A stretch of 64,000 bases of DNA, taken from positions 1,709,382-1,773,381 of the forward strand of contig NW_020170382.1 in NCBI RefSeq assembly GCF_000524195.1, read 5' to 3'. This document shows positions 28,101 to 40,100 of the stretch, in pieces. The position numbers and the translations under genes were made by a program. Source of the stretch: Echinococcus granulosus. Its lineage: Eukaryota > Platyhelminthes > Cestoda > Cyclophyllidea > Taeniidae. The first letter of the stretch is position 1. Every line of letters starts with the position of its first letter. The notes under the pieces were generated by a model. The model worked only from the letters and a program-made list of their open reading frames with translations. It did no database searches and was not told the DNA's origin.

Positions 28101-31100
28101 TGTGCACTTGCAAAAAATAACTACCTTTGAACAAGGCTAAACGCTACACGCCAGTTATTTCTTCAAAGCAGCTGAATTTGTAAAAATTTTAAGCAAAAGT
28201 ATTTTTAAATGCTATTTTGTTGCTGCCATAAATGAGTGGGGCCACTTTTAAAGATGATATTTTTAAGTGTTTTGACGAGATCTTGTGGTCGTACGCGTGC
28301 TAGCTTCCGATTGCGTTGGATACTTGTTGACGTGTTTTGGCGAAACCTCAGTGCATCCCTATACTCTGTCATGGGGCATAAACGAGGGAGGCAGTATCAG
28401 GGCTTGCCTTCAGGGCATGAGCGACGGTGGGGGGAGGGAGCGAAGGAAAACGGTTAACGTACCATATGTACCCACTCCATTCGTCACTTGACCTCTTTAT
28501 GGGACGTCCAGGTGAGGGTTCGTTTGTGTGGGTGCGTGTATGTAGGTGCAGTGATTGTGCTTTCACTGCATCAGTCCCACGAAGTTTCATCACTCCGCCC
28601 TCCCACCCACTCTCCCTCCAACATCATTACCGTGGTGATTGGTGCAGTGGCAGCGATCAATACCACCTTGGCTGCCTCCAAAATTTCAATTTGCCTCCGC
28701 CTGATAAACGCAAATTCCACAAATGTCCTACCGCTGCACCTACGTCGACAGCGCTGTTAGTAAGGCCACTGGGTGTCTCCTCAGCAGTGCGGACAAATAT
28801 GGCGACATTTCACTCGGTTAACTTCCGGTTTCATTTGGATTTTAGGGCTTTGCAGAACTGTATTGAACTTTCTTGAGGAAGGAAATGCTAGCTAGGCCTA
28901 GTAAGTGGTTGTGCGGGGTCTTCTTTTGCACAGATAGACAATTGAAGACACTTTGGGTTTACAAAAGATAAATGTTTTGGAAAAAAGACAAGAACCATCA
29001 TGGCGCGTGGTATGTGGCCTCGATTTAAAACACAACAATGGGCAATCTGTATTTTAAATCATTTTAGATAAAAAATTCCACCCCTTTCTTTTCCGTTGTT
29101 CAGCATTCTCATTTCCCGTTCTCCAATCATGGATAACTGAAGAAGTAAACATTAACAGCACTTCATAACGAATTCATACTATCTCCTGTAAAGGAATTAA
29201 GTGCATCTCTAAACAAATTCATGAATTTCACAATAAACCGTTAAAGTTTTTGAATTCCACATATTCCGTCTTGTCAATCACCGACTTGAAGGATAGTCGA
29301 AAGCACTGAGATTGTTGTGAAATAATTTAACGATAATTCCGATAATTTGGTTAGTTGACGACTGTGCTTCATTTTTGATTTAAATTTTTATTTTTCCACA
29401 CTTTGGACGATATTTTAGTGATTTTCAAACACCCTCATTCTGTGCCGTGGGGTTATTTTGAGGTCGGGGCAAAAGTGCGCTCCCACTTGCGAATCGCTGC
29501 TGGCAGTAGCGGTCATAAACAGCAAGACTAGCATCAGCCAGTGTTGGCACAGTCGAAGACAATTGGGCATCTTTATTTATGGTTAGCTTACAACGCCTCC
29601 ACATTTACCTGTGTAATCTGTGCAGATGCAGATGGCTTCCGCTTCTTGTAATACTTAAGGTCGGGCATCCTGCATCATTGGTGGTGGTAATCTTTGGGTC
29701 AGGCCCAAGCACTGTTTCTTCCCAATCCATCAAGTTGACGCTTGTAAGAAAGCGATCGAGAACCCAGAATTGGCGATAGGTCCAATTACAAGTTTGAAAA
29801 CTTCTCTAGATTGGCTAAATTGCTTCGCATTCATTACACTTGAACGTGATGTATACTGGGCTAAAGGAAGAAAGTGTGTTTGAGGAGATGACTTTTTCAC
29901 TTTACTGCCAAAATATTCTCGGCAAATTTGGCCATAAAAGACGCATATCCTCCAAAGCCTACCTGATTCTTTAAAGTGTTAGCGCGTTAACTCCAATTTC
30001 GTCAGACTAAATATGCCCGTCTGAGTCCTTCAGCAGGTGAAGAGGAATCAAGATCGACGTTGAGTAAATTTGTGCAACTTTTAAATAAAATAACCTCATT
30101 TTAGACTCTAGAAGTCTAATTCTTTGCTTCTAGCTCTTCCAGTGTTTTAAGTGATTTACAAAAAAAACCATAAGATTGGTTTTCCGTCACTGTGATAACT
30201 CAAATTCAGCTGCGTCTGCCGTGAGCGCACGGTAATCGGTTTAACTTTTTGCTTCATTCGGATTGACTTTTTATCGGAACCTATTCATATTGCACTTTTG
30301 TTATTTATAATGTTTTGTACTGAACAAATGCCTCCTAAATGAGGGCTTGATTCGTAACATTGACAAAAATTCTTGTTTGCTTTGATTCGGCTGGTATCAA
30401 GGAGATGCGTAAGGAACAGGATTATGAACATGAGGCCAAAAATGCACTAACAGGTCAGCTATATGAGCGGTGAATTTAGAATCGCTAAAGATTCATTTAT
30501 TGGACTACTAACCACAGGTCTACCGTGCACTACTCTCCCAGTGGTGCTTACGAAAATGCGATGTTTTTCACATGATTTCCAACTCATTGCTTCAACTTGT
30601 CTTTTATCGATACATTGTTCCGCATTTTACCTCTTGTATTGAAGATTACGGAATAGTGGTTTTTAGAACTAGTATGCGCTGGTATTAGAGCATCCATAAA
30701 TAGAAATGGCTAGTAAATCTATCATCCTGTCCCTTTTTCCCCTTAATTCTACTTGTGCTGAACGATATGACACAGCTAATTCCAAATTTGGGGGAAAATG
30801 AGAGGTGTGCGAAAGATGTCACTACTACTGCGACTCTAGGCCTTTTCTCCAAATTTACTTATGAACACTTGTATTTGAGTAAGACGAAGTATTTATTGCA
30901 AAATTTTGCACATGTAGTTTGATAAGTTGATTTTTTACTTCTCGTTGAATCCGCTTGCATTTCTTCCTGTTCCTTTTAACCTTGAAACTCATGGAGCAGC
31001 ATTCTTTTGATAGCAAAACGCAATCGTATTAAATTACAGGCTAGAAAGCAATCTCATCTCAAAATTTTGGGCTGGGTAAATCAACCCTTTCCTCTATTCA

Positions 31101-34100
31101 TTCAGGTAGCTGTAACGCATCGGATCACAGATCTCCAGGAACAGTTGAGGAGCGCCTCATCAAGGGAAGAGGAACAACGAAGCCAACTGGAGTGCGCCCT
31201 CGAAACGAATAAAGAGACCCTAGAACAGCTCACTCAGGCCACCACGAGGATCGACGGCCTGCAATGGGAGGTCGACCATCTCACCAACGAGGTAATGCTT
31301 TAATTATTGTGATGGCGAAGGTGCGGGACTCGTTTAAACTACTCGGGGGCTGGACTGGTGTTACTGAAGTACCGAAAACGTTCGTTTACACACTGCGTGT
31401 GTGTTGGCAGCGCTGTAGAGCATCATCACCGATTGTGCCTAAAATTGGTACACACATCCCAGGTACACCGTTTTCCGGGATAAACGCGATTCACAAAAAG
31501 ATTGCACGTGGCAATATCTGGGGTCTTTTGTAGTGGGAATTTGAAGCTCAATGGTTAGCAAAAGAACGAAAATTGCCATTCATGTTACCTGTTCGTGTTT
31601 TAAGCTATGTTAGAATAATTCATTTCCTTTTGTCTCTAAAAATGTAGGTCTAGGCACCATATATACTCGTTTGGGGGATGTCGTGAGTGCTTTTCTAGAA
31701 CTATAAACATTATTTTATTCGGCATAATTAAAGCCCACCTTGTTAATGAGGCTTTTTATGTTGAACATAAGAGTTCACTTGTTTCAAATCCACATTTTGC
31801 CTAATAAAGTGTTTGTAACTACATAAATTCCAAACTAGACGAAGTGGGTCATGCTACTGCTAAAGTACCTGATTCTCGATCGCCGTAGCCTGAGGCCATG
31901 GCAAAATTTCTTGCTACTTCTTTCACAATCATCGCAAATTTTAGTACAAGTTAAATCGGGGTGGGCGTTGACAAGTAAACAATCATTGAGTAGTACACTA
32001 AGTCCATCTCTAAATGCGAACTGTGAATTTCACTTTTCATCACTTCCAACAATACAAGCATACATCCAAATAACCACCCACCCAGCTATACCTCCTCATC
32101 TCTCCCTCTCATAATGCTTTGTTATGCAAGACATGATCTCATTCCCGCATAGGCCCACTCTGAGGCCTATAATTCACCAATCAGGTGCATGAAATGATCT
32201 CCGAGATTGCAAGCCCTCCGTACGGTACCCTACTCCTACACCATAAAGCATTGCACTGTTTTGAGATTCTTTTAAAGACTGTACAACTTTACTGAACACT
32301 GTGTGAGCAGCAATTATAGGTCGGCAGTTGCCAGGTTATTGACATGCAAAGATCTCGACCTTCCTCGGTGGTTCGGTCAGGGCCGAGATGGTCGTAAAAC
32401 CGCATCACCCGTTACCATTTTCAAGTTTTTTTGCAGCATTTTTGGAGTCGGAAATGTCTCGTTGCATGACCTTGGGTGGTTTAACGGGAGGTTAGTAGGT
32501 CCAAAAAAATGCTCTATATCTTGTCGCAGCCTTTTGATCTACCATGGTGCCAAAGTCCTCAGGTTGAACAAAATCTTGTTTCTGTCTTCGTTTTTGATAT
32601 GAAGGGCGCGATTCGACAGGTGACGATTTGATCTTGTATGCGTAACTTCGACAGCTAATTAAAGTGGCAAGGAATGAGCTTGATTGGTTTCAACCGGATA
32701 TAATCTTTTATCAAGTTAAAGCAAGTTCATAATATACGGATAGCACCACCTATTTAGGTACGGATTTGTCATAAATGTATATTTGGTACAATCAAGACAT
32801 CTGCTGATCCAGAGAGCTCTTGGAACCAACATGGCAAGTGACACATTTGACTTAAGTTCGGTAATTTCTCACAGGATTCTGTTAAAATTCCAGTTTTTTC
32901 AAGGAATCAACAACGAGATTTCCAGTTGGAGACTTATAGATTTCTGAAAACTATAAAAACAAAACCAAGAAATTGTAAAGAAGTGGAGACTGGGGATAGC
33001 TGAAAACACTTGGAGAAACTAAGTAGAATTCAAAAGCACCCAAAAGGCCTCATTTCTCTATAATAGGTGGTTTTGAAAAGGATTTATGCAAAAATAAATA
33101 CTTTCGGTTGAAGATTGTCTGTGTATTTAATGCAATTCGTAAGCTTAATTTCGATTTCCGTAAGTCTTTAACCTCAGATGCCTAATGCTTTCAGCAATCA
33201 AAGTGTACAGTTAAAAGACCAAATCAAATAAACTGATAGCTTTTCTCTCTCCCTCACATTGCAGAAACGTGGTTTGCTGTAGATCCTTGATCTTCCTTTT
33301 TACCCACAAAGGCAAAAGGAGTCATTGTTAAAGAGGCACGATTCTAGCAAGGAGGTGCTAACAATAGGCTTTTAAAGGCCACATCACATCTCAATTGGAA
33401 AAGGACGATAAAAAATAGAAGTAGTAGTGAGCAAATAGGACTTTAAACAGTCATTGTTCTCGTGTTTAAATGATAAGATTGAGAAGCAGATTGGAAAAGT
33501 GAAATGTCAACCACTGGAGCACATGATGCCTCCCACCGCGTTGTTCTTCTTTTCATTCTTGCAATCCCAGCTTGACTCAAATTGGCCTCTTCTCAATCGC
33601 GTTTTTTGTTAGTCCTCTTCACTGTGTCATGATCCAACTCGGATTCTTGGCACGTTCTATTATATTTTCAAATCAAAAAGTGAAAGGTAGACAGTATTCT
33701 TTAGTTCACTTCTTTCAAAAAAGATACGAGTTCCTTGTCTGTCTTTTAAGAGAGATTTAAAGGCAGTTAGTAGATTTGACATTTCAACTTAGATCTCATT
33801 GAATGACCCAAAACTTTTTCCGTTTTTTTCCTCTCAGACCTTATGTCTTCTTAGTTCAGGTACGTCTATCAGACGATCAGCTCCTTATTCAATTACTGAT
33901 ACTACTTCTGCAACCGATCCCATGACTGCTTTTAGCCACAAAATAATCCCGTATCATGAAATTGGAGGTCAAGTATTGAAAGGTAATTTTACCTTTTCAA
34001 TGTGAAACGGGATTGGGTAAGGCAGTCGTGTGCTTATGCTTACTCGCTAGGACAAGAGCAATTTGACAGGACACAACTGTAATCCGTACACTTTTTCTTC

Positions 34101-37100
34101 ACATACTTGCAGTCTGTACTACTTCAGTGACTCACTCTAATTAATCCTTTTCTTTTCCTTCACAAAATCCCAACTTGTAGTCAGCCTTCTAGTGCTGTTT
34201 GTTACAAATGAAGGGTGCTAAAAACTCACTCAGTTTTCAAATACCGCACCTTCATTCACTTCCCTCAAGGCGTGAAGTATGAATTTTGCCAGCATACAAG
34301 GATTAAGCTTTGATAAGATGGTAAACAAATTCACTTGTGAATAAACGTTTTCGGTGATTAGATGAAAATTAGTAAATTAAGGCACCACGCTTTTGCCCTT
34401 CTTCGTCGAACCAAATTCTCCACTGATTTCCGATCCGTCGCCAAATTCATGGCAAGTATTTTTTGATTCCGGAAGATTGCAAAACTCCTTATTTCGAATT
34501 CTTGGTAGAAATTGTGCCTTTACGCAACAAGTACTCACAAGCAATATCATTCAACCGTTCATTAGAGAACTTACACACACACCTGATGGAGCGTTACGTT
34601 ACCCTTCTCTTCCTCCTTGTCCCCTGGCTATTCTGCACAGAACAGCGCTGTGTAGAAGCAATTGATTTGAGGGGATTGACTCGTTGTCCAAGTTCCTTTC
34701 ATTCGCTTTCCTTCTTTTTTAACGGGCAAATCACTGGGGTCAAAAAAGCAAATCGACCTCCTAGATCAAAAAATAATTTGAGGAATTAAAAGTTATGCCG
34801 CCTAAAAACTAGCAGGCTGGGGTAATATAACGTCAGAAGCAACCCGATTCTATATTGCCATTTAAAACTGAATAATTTTATTTCTTGTCACTAATTTTTC
34901 CGCATTGATAATGAATGCACGTAGCATAATTGCGACACCAGGTTCAGATAGAAAAATTGTGACGTGGCATATGCGTGACCTCGGTAGATGATGCTACATA
35001 ATTAGTCCTTTTAGTTGAAGATAAAAAGAATCAGTTGGAGTCCAATTTATTTTCACATAAATGCCTATGCGAAAACTTCCTTCAATCTTTCATGAAGTGC
35101 TCCCCTGGGTTAAGCGCTCGGCTTGAGAATCCATTCAGCCACTTAATAGGCAATGCTTTCAACTGCCACGGCTACCTTCTTCTTCTTTTTCTTTTCTGTG
35201 CAGAATCGTAGTTTGCAGGAGCAGTTATTGGCAAATGGAATCTCAAATGGCATTTTAACAAAAGCCCTACAACGTGAAATCCCAAAATTAATGTGGCAAA
35301 AACAATTATAGAGTTTCAAACTACATACCGCTAAATTTCAAGGCTAAGGACCCAATTTTGCATTTGCTCAACAAGTAAAAAGACAGGCGATTAATCCCTA
35401 CCAAAAAACGTTCTCCTTTACACTGAAAAGTCTTCTGATATACCAGGCAAGCTCACTCATTTCCACTTCCCTTCACGTTGCCATATCATTTGGGTGCGAT
35501 TATGGAATAATTTTTTAATTAAAGAGCTCAAAAGAAGCACGTACCTTTCAGCTTTTGCAAAGAAACATGGGTTGGAAACTTTTTCTTTTTCAAGAACAAA
35601 TTCGCCACCAGTGGATCTCAGAGAGAGTGACCACCAAGGCCTGAATGTTTTAGTTTTCTTGTGAAACACTAAAATATGTGCTACCAAACTAACCAAATGG
35701 CTTGTAAAAGAACTTTCCAAACTCATTTTTTCTCAAGTTTAACTACCCCTACACAATGTGACATCACCATTTGCCATAATCTGATAAATGTAATAAGGAA
35801 ATTTGTGCGTCACACATATGTGACACTGGCACCAGTTGAGTATGGCGTTTACTTCTTCTCCTCCCCGTTTGCCTTTTGTACACAGAACCATAGACTTCAT
35901 GAACAGTTGGCCGCAAGCGAGGCACACTTCGAGAAGTCGATGATAGCGCATCAGGCAACCGGGTTGGTGGAACGCAGTCGTGAGAGAGAAGCGGTAAGGG
36001 AGGAATACGAACACGTCCTGTTGTGCTACAAAAACTCTCTCGCGGAAATGGAGGCTAAGATGATGAAGAAGGATAGGGTATGTTTCTCGCTCTACCTTTA
36101 TTCACTTCCAACAAACTGTTCGTTGAGGGTAGAACTAGAAGCTTGATTCAGTCCTCGGTACTCAAGGCCTTCGTAGGTAGTTGTTGACCATAAGCTTAGT
36201 TCAAAACTTTTCTACTGGCTTCAAATTTAAGATAAGCATGCCAGTTTGGGACACATTCTGAATTTGAAACTTCATCTATAAAGCTTACACATCAAATGAA
36301 GTACATAATTGATTTTATTAATACAAAATTCCTTAATAGGTAATCGCTCTAGAATGTACAAAATTCTCTCATTAAATCGAGTTTTTAGTGTAGGGATTTA
36401 CTCTTATCTTTTGTGTTTGGTGGAACAAATTTTCAACATTTTCTGAAACTGTGATATGAAGTCAACAGTTGATACCTATGTATGGTGGTTTTAACGAAGA
36501 AATCAGTCATGATTAGCTGTTGCCGGTTCCATGTACGAGATGTAATTGTGAGTTAGGCATTTAGCCTTAGCACTGGCAATAATTCTTTAGTTTTCCACTA
36601 GGATGTACACTTTATTTCCATATAGCAGAAAATCATTCAAATGAATGTAGGAATAACCACTGACTAGAACCTTCTCGATTCATCGATATTTTTAGGAATA
36701 AGTCAAGATCCTGCGTAGGGATCTCATTTTTAAGTCGAAAGTACAGCTGCGAAACGTTTAGAGTAACTCTATTCTGTTGCATTATTTTTCATTCCATCGT
36801 TGAGGCTTGACAAAAGTTAAAGCAAACGTTTTACTTGGCTACACAGACAAAACATCTCTGCTCACTGAGCCCACCTTCTTCTTGATTCTCCTCCGACCAC
36901 CAAAATTGTCAAGTATTACAGTAGAAGAGGTAGAGACAAAGAATTCGGACCAAATTCATGCTATTTTGTGTACGCACCCATAGCTGGAATCGGAAGTAAA
37001 GAAAAGCTTTGAAGTTCCTGTGTTGCAAACTTGGGTGCGTTTACTGGCAACGAGCTAAAGTATCATTTTAAACAGGTCCATGGTGGTTCTTACTAACTCA

Positions 37101-40100
37101 TCTTAAAAATTAACTTCGCACCAGGCTAAAAGCACCTTAAACTTTGGTGGTCGAGGCTCCTTCGATTAAACTGAGTGGAAATTTGCTACTAAAAATACGA
37201 AGCACATAGACTACTAAACTACTACATTTTATCCGTTGAAGTGATCGAAGTTAAACCGAAGATTTGGAAAATGTTTCTTACATCTGTCTTTATAAGTATG
37301 GAAAAGTCGTGAAGGGGAACCACCGCTTGTCTCTACACGTCTTCTACAACAACTTGGCATACTTTTGACGGTGGTTTTCAGGTCAGGCCTGGCCTTCTCA
37401 CAACCGACAAACAGTAAAATCGTGATTAAAAGGTGTATTGCTTAAACCTGATTATATTTTTCCTTCCAAGCCACGCGTCGAAACACCCTAGACACATTTC
37501 CAATAGCCCCCTACTTTCCGTACTGGCAGAACTGTTACGCCTCCCAGTACATCTCTCAGCATGCAAAATTGCAATCTTTAAGTCAATTTGTGTCATATTT
37601 GCCTATTAAAGTGGATTTCATAAGCTTCGCAACAAGGCAGCGAGCCTACTTCAGAGGTGTTGAGGAAGTGGTTTGGAAGTAATTATTTTTTCGTCGGATT
37701 TATGTGAGCACTTTTGCAGAGCGCATTTTAATACATACTATTGGTTTGTTTCATGTCCATATTCTTACCAATAATAGTACTACGGAGTGCGAGAAGCTCA
37801 AGTTCCTTACTGATCAACCGCTACAGTGGTAATATTGAAACCGAATTTTTCTTGGAAACGAAGCTTACTCGTATCCTATCTCATCCCTTGTTCAAGCTAA
37901 GAATCGAATTTGATAAAGTATCTTTCGCACTAGGATTAAGTTTTATGCTTAAAATGGCCGTAGTAGAGTTACCGCCAAAGGGAAATTTTAGTTGTGGAAT
38001 CAGGAGGTAGCCACACAGACCCGTTAAGTGCGCACAAATGGTTTATTTTAACGATCGAAAATGTACTTTTATGAAATAAATACCCCATTGGGGGGAAATA
38101 TCGTTGAATTTAAGTAGTCAGCAAGCGATGGAAGGTCCTGGATGTTTTCTGATCGCCTTTCTATCCATCCTGGCTCCAATATCTATCCTAGTTCACTCGC
38201 TTAATTGGCACCTCAGCCACCCGCATTCACCATTGGGGTTGTGAGTACAGTAGAGTGTGGTCAAGTAGAAAGGTTGGGAAGAAGCAGGTGCCCCCGATTT
38301 TACCACTTCTCGACCGACTCTCCACCACCATCACCGTCACGAACCCGCTCAGCACGTGCGACATTTGGTCTCGAGGTGATTAACTCGATCACTTGTGTCT
38401 CTCTCTGTGTGTGCATATGCATGCAGTCGTAATTTCAGTGGTAATTACGATGAGGGAAATGTTCGCCTCCTTCTCGTTAACCCCTTGACTAGACAGGCTG
38501 GTGCTTAATGATGGGTGGGATCTACGGGCTCACCTTAGTTTTCAGTTCTATTTAGCACCCGTTCGTATTTGCAGCTAACCTTACTTGTAAACAAACGGTG
38601 ATCGCCGTTTAATATTTTAAATGTAGGGCAGTGTTCTTTAGGTTTTAAAACAAAGAACTTTGCTGAGAGTTTCCTTCCTTCCAGTTAGCTTCTAAAGGAA
38701 CCCTCTAAACTCCTCAAGGTTGAACATTATCACTTTAATGGATTACATTCTTACTTCCAAAGTGGGATTCGGCAATTGATAAAGACCTGGACCCAAGGTA
38801 GAAAAACACGCAAAGTATTGCTTTTAGTTTTCGTAGGTTGTTGTTCTTTGGGGAAAATTCCTTATTATGCAAAATGCTTGCGACCTTATTTGTGCGCTCT
38901 TTATAATTTATTCACAGCGATCTGCTTAACAACAAAACTGGCTTTGAAGCTGATTGAATAAAGGCACATGATGAGTTTACTTTGTCACAGTGCAAACCTG
39001 TGAGGCGCAGTAGATCATATTTTAGGCAGGTTTCAAATTTTAAGTTTTGCATTTAATCATCATGTGGTGCTAGCAGGAAAGTACAACAAATTAACGCCAT
39101 TTTACATCGCTCTGTGAACAGCAAAATTAGGCATGATTTTTATACGATTGAAAGCCATAATCTTGCCTTTTCACCCAATGCTGCAATTGGAAACTTCAGG
39201 CCAAAAAAATACACTTGCAAGTGGATTTGCCTACTACAGCATCCCAAAGGCGTTTTTCTTGCTAATGACTTATTGCTGCGTCTGCAATGTGCAGCAAATG
39301 GCAGTCGTGGTGATGGTTTCTGTCAAAATGTCAAGCAGATGTTTCCGGCCCAAATTTGATATCGATTTCTGTGGCTTTGCGGGCACAAAATTCCTCCACA
39401 CCCACGCACACAGACAAAAGTATCATCAATCTCCTCTGACACTGACAAGTAACCAGAATGCGGAAGGCTGTGGATAAATATGCCGAGCAGTGGAAGGGGA
39501 AAAGCAAAACTGTGGGGACTTGAATTTATCTACTTTTTTTGATCTGCCTGTCATCGCAAGGAGTGCGATTTCCAGGTGAATTTTGTTGGCAATGTTATGT
39601 CCTTTAAAGGGTGTATCTACCATTAAAAGTTACGCTAATCTGAACGATTGCCAAGGGGCTATATCCTTCTAAATGATCCACAATCCAATCCGAACAGGTA
39701 CTAAGGTAATTTTTATGGGTATAAGACCTTGTATTGCCAATTTTCTTCTTATCCCTCAATCATTAGAAATGCATAAAGATGTCATATTGATTTGGGTAAA
39801 ATAAATTTTCTTTTAGTGTTATTTTCCCGTAGCTCATTTGTACTAAGTGATCATTTTTTGAAGTACCATTTGAGATTAACAATTTTCTTGTTCTAAGTAC
39901 TGCTTCAAGGGTTGGCCTAACTTATTCCGGCATGGCCAGTGCTCCGTAAATAGCGCCTTAGAGTGCAGGCAAAAGTATTTTTAGCAAATGTTACGCTTCT
40001 TCCCCCGAAAAGTGGGTTTATATATTTGTGAGTAATAGTCGAATTCTATTCCTGCATTTCAAATTGGCAATAGAAGTGTCAGCAAAGGCGCAGGCATATA

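Larger units (their letters stand above)
20394..31105 (+). other. Intron 9 of the coiled-coil gene, 10.7 kb
   Basis: The longest intron. Holds a (TG)n run at 25829, two adjacent GC-rich hairpins at 25317-25384, and a GC-richer stretch at 28.3-28.85 kb with overlapping open frames (one of 149 codons at 28427-28876). None of these frames has recognisable domains or convincing splice sites. A missed exon is possible, since all flanking exons are phase 0. Confidence 0.6.

Noticed and set aside
28427..28876. 149-codon plus-strand open frame in intron 9
   Set aside because: Overlaps other open frames in a GC-richer, GT-repeat-containing patch, with no domain and no convincing splice sites.
35101..35160. 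tRNA-like string near GGTTAAGCGCTCGGCTTGAG
   Set aside because: No acceptor stem or T-arm with a TTCGA box could be paired around it.
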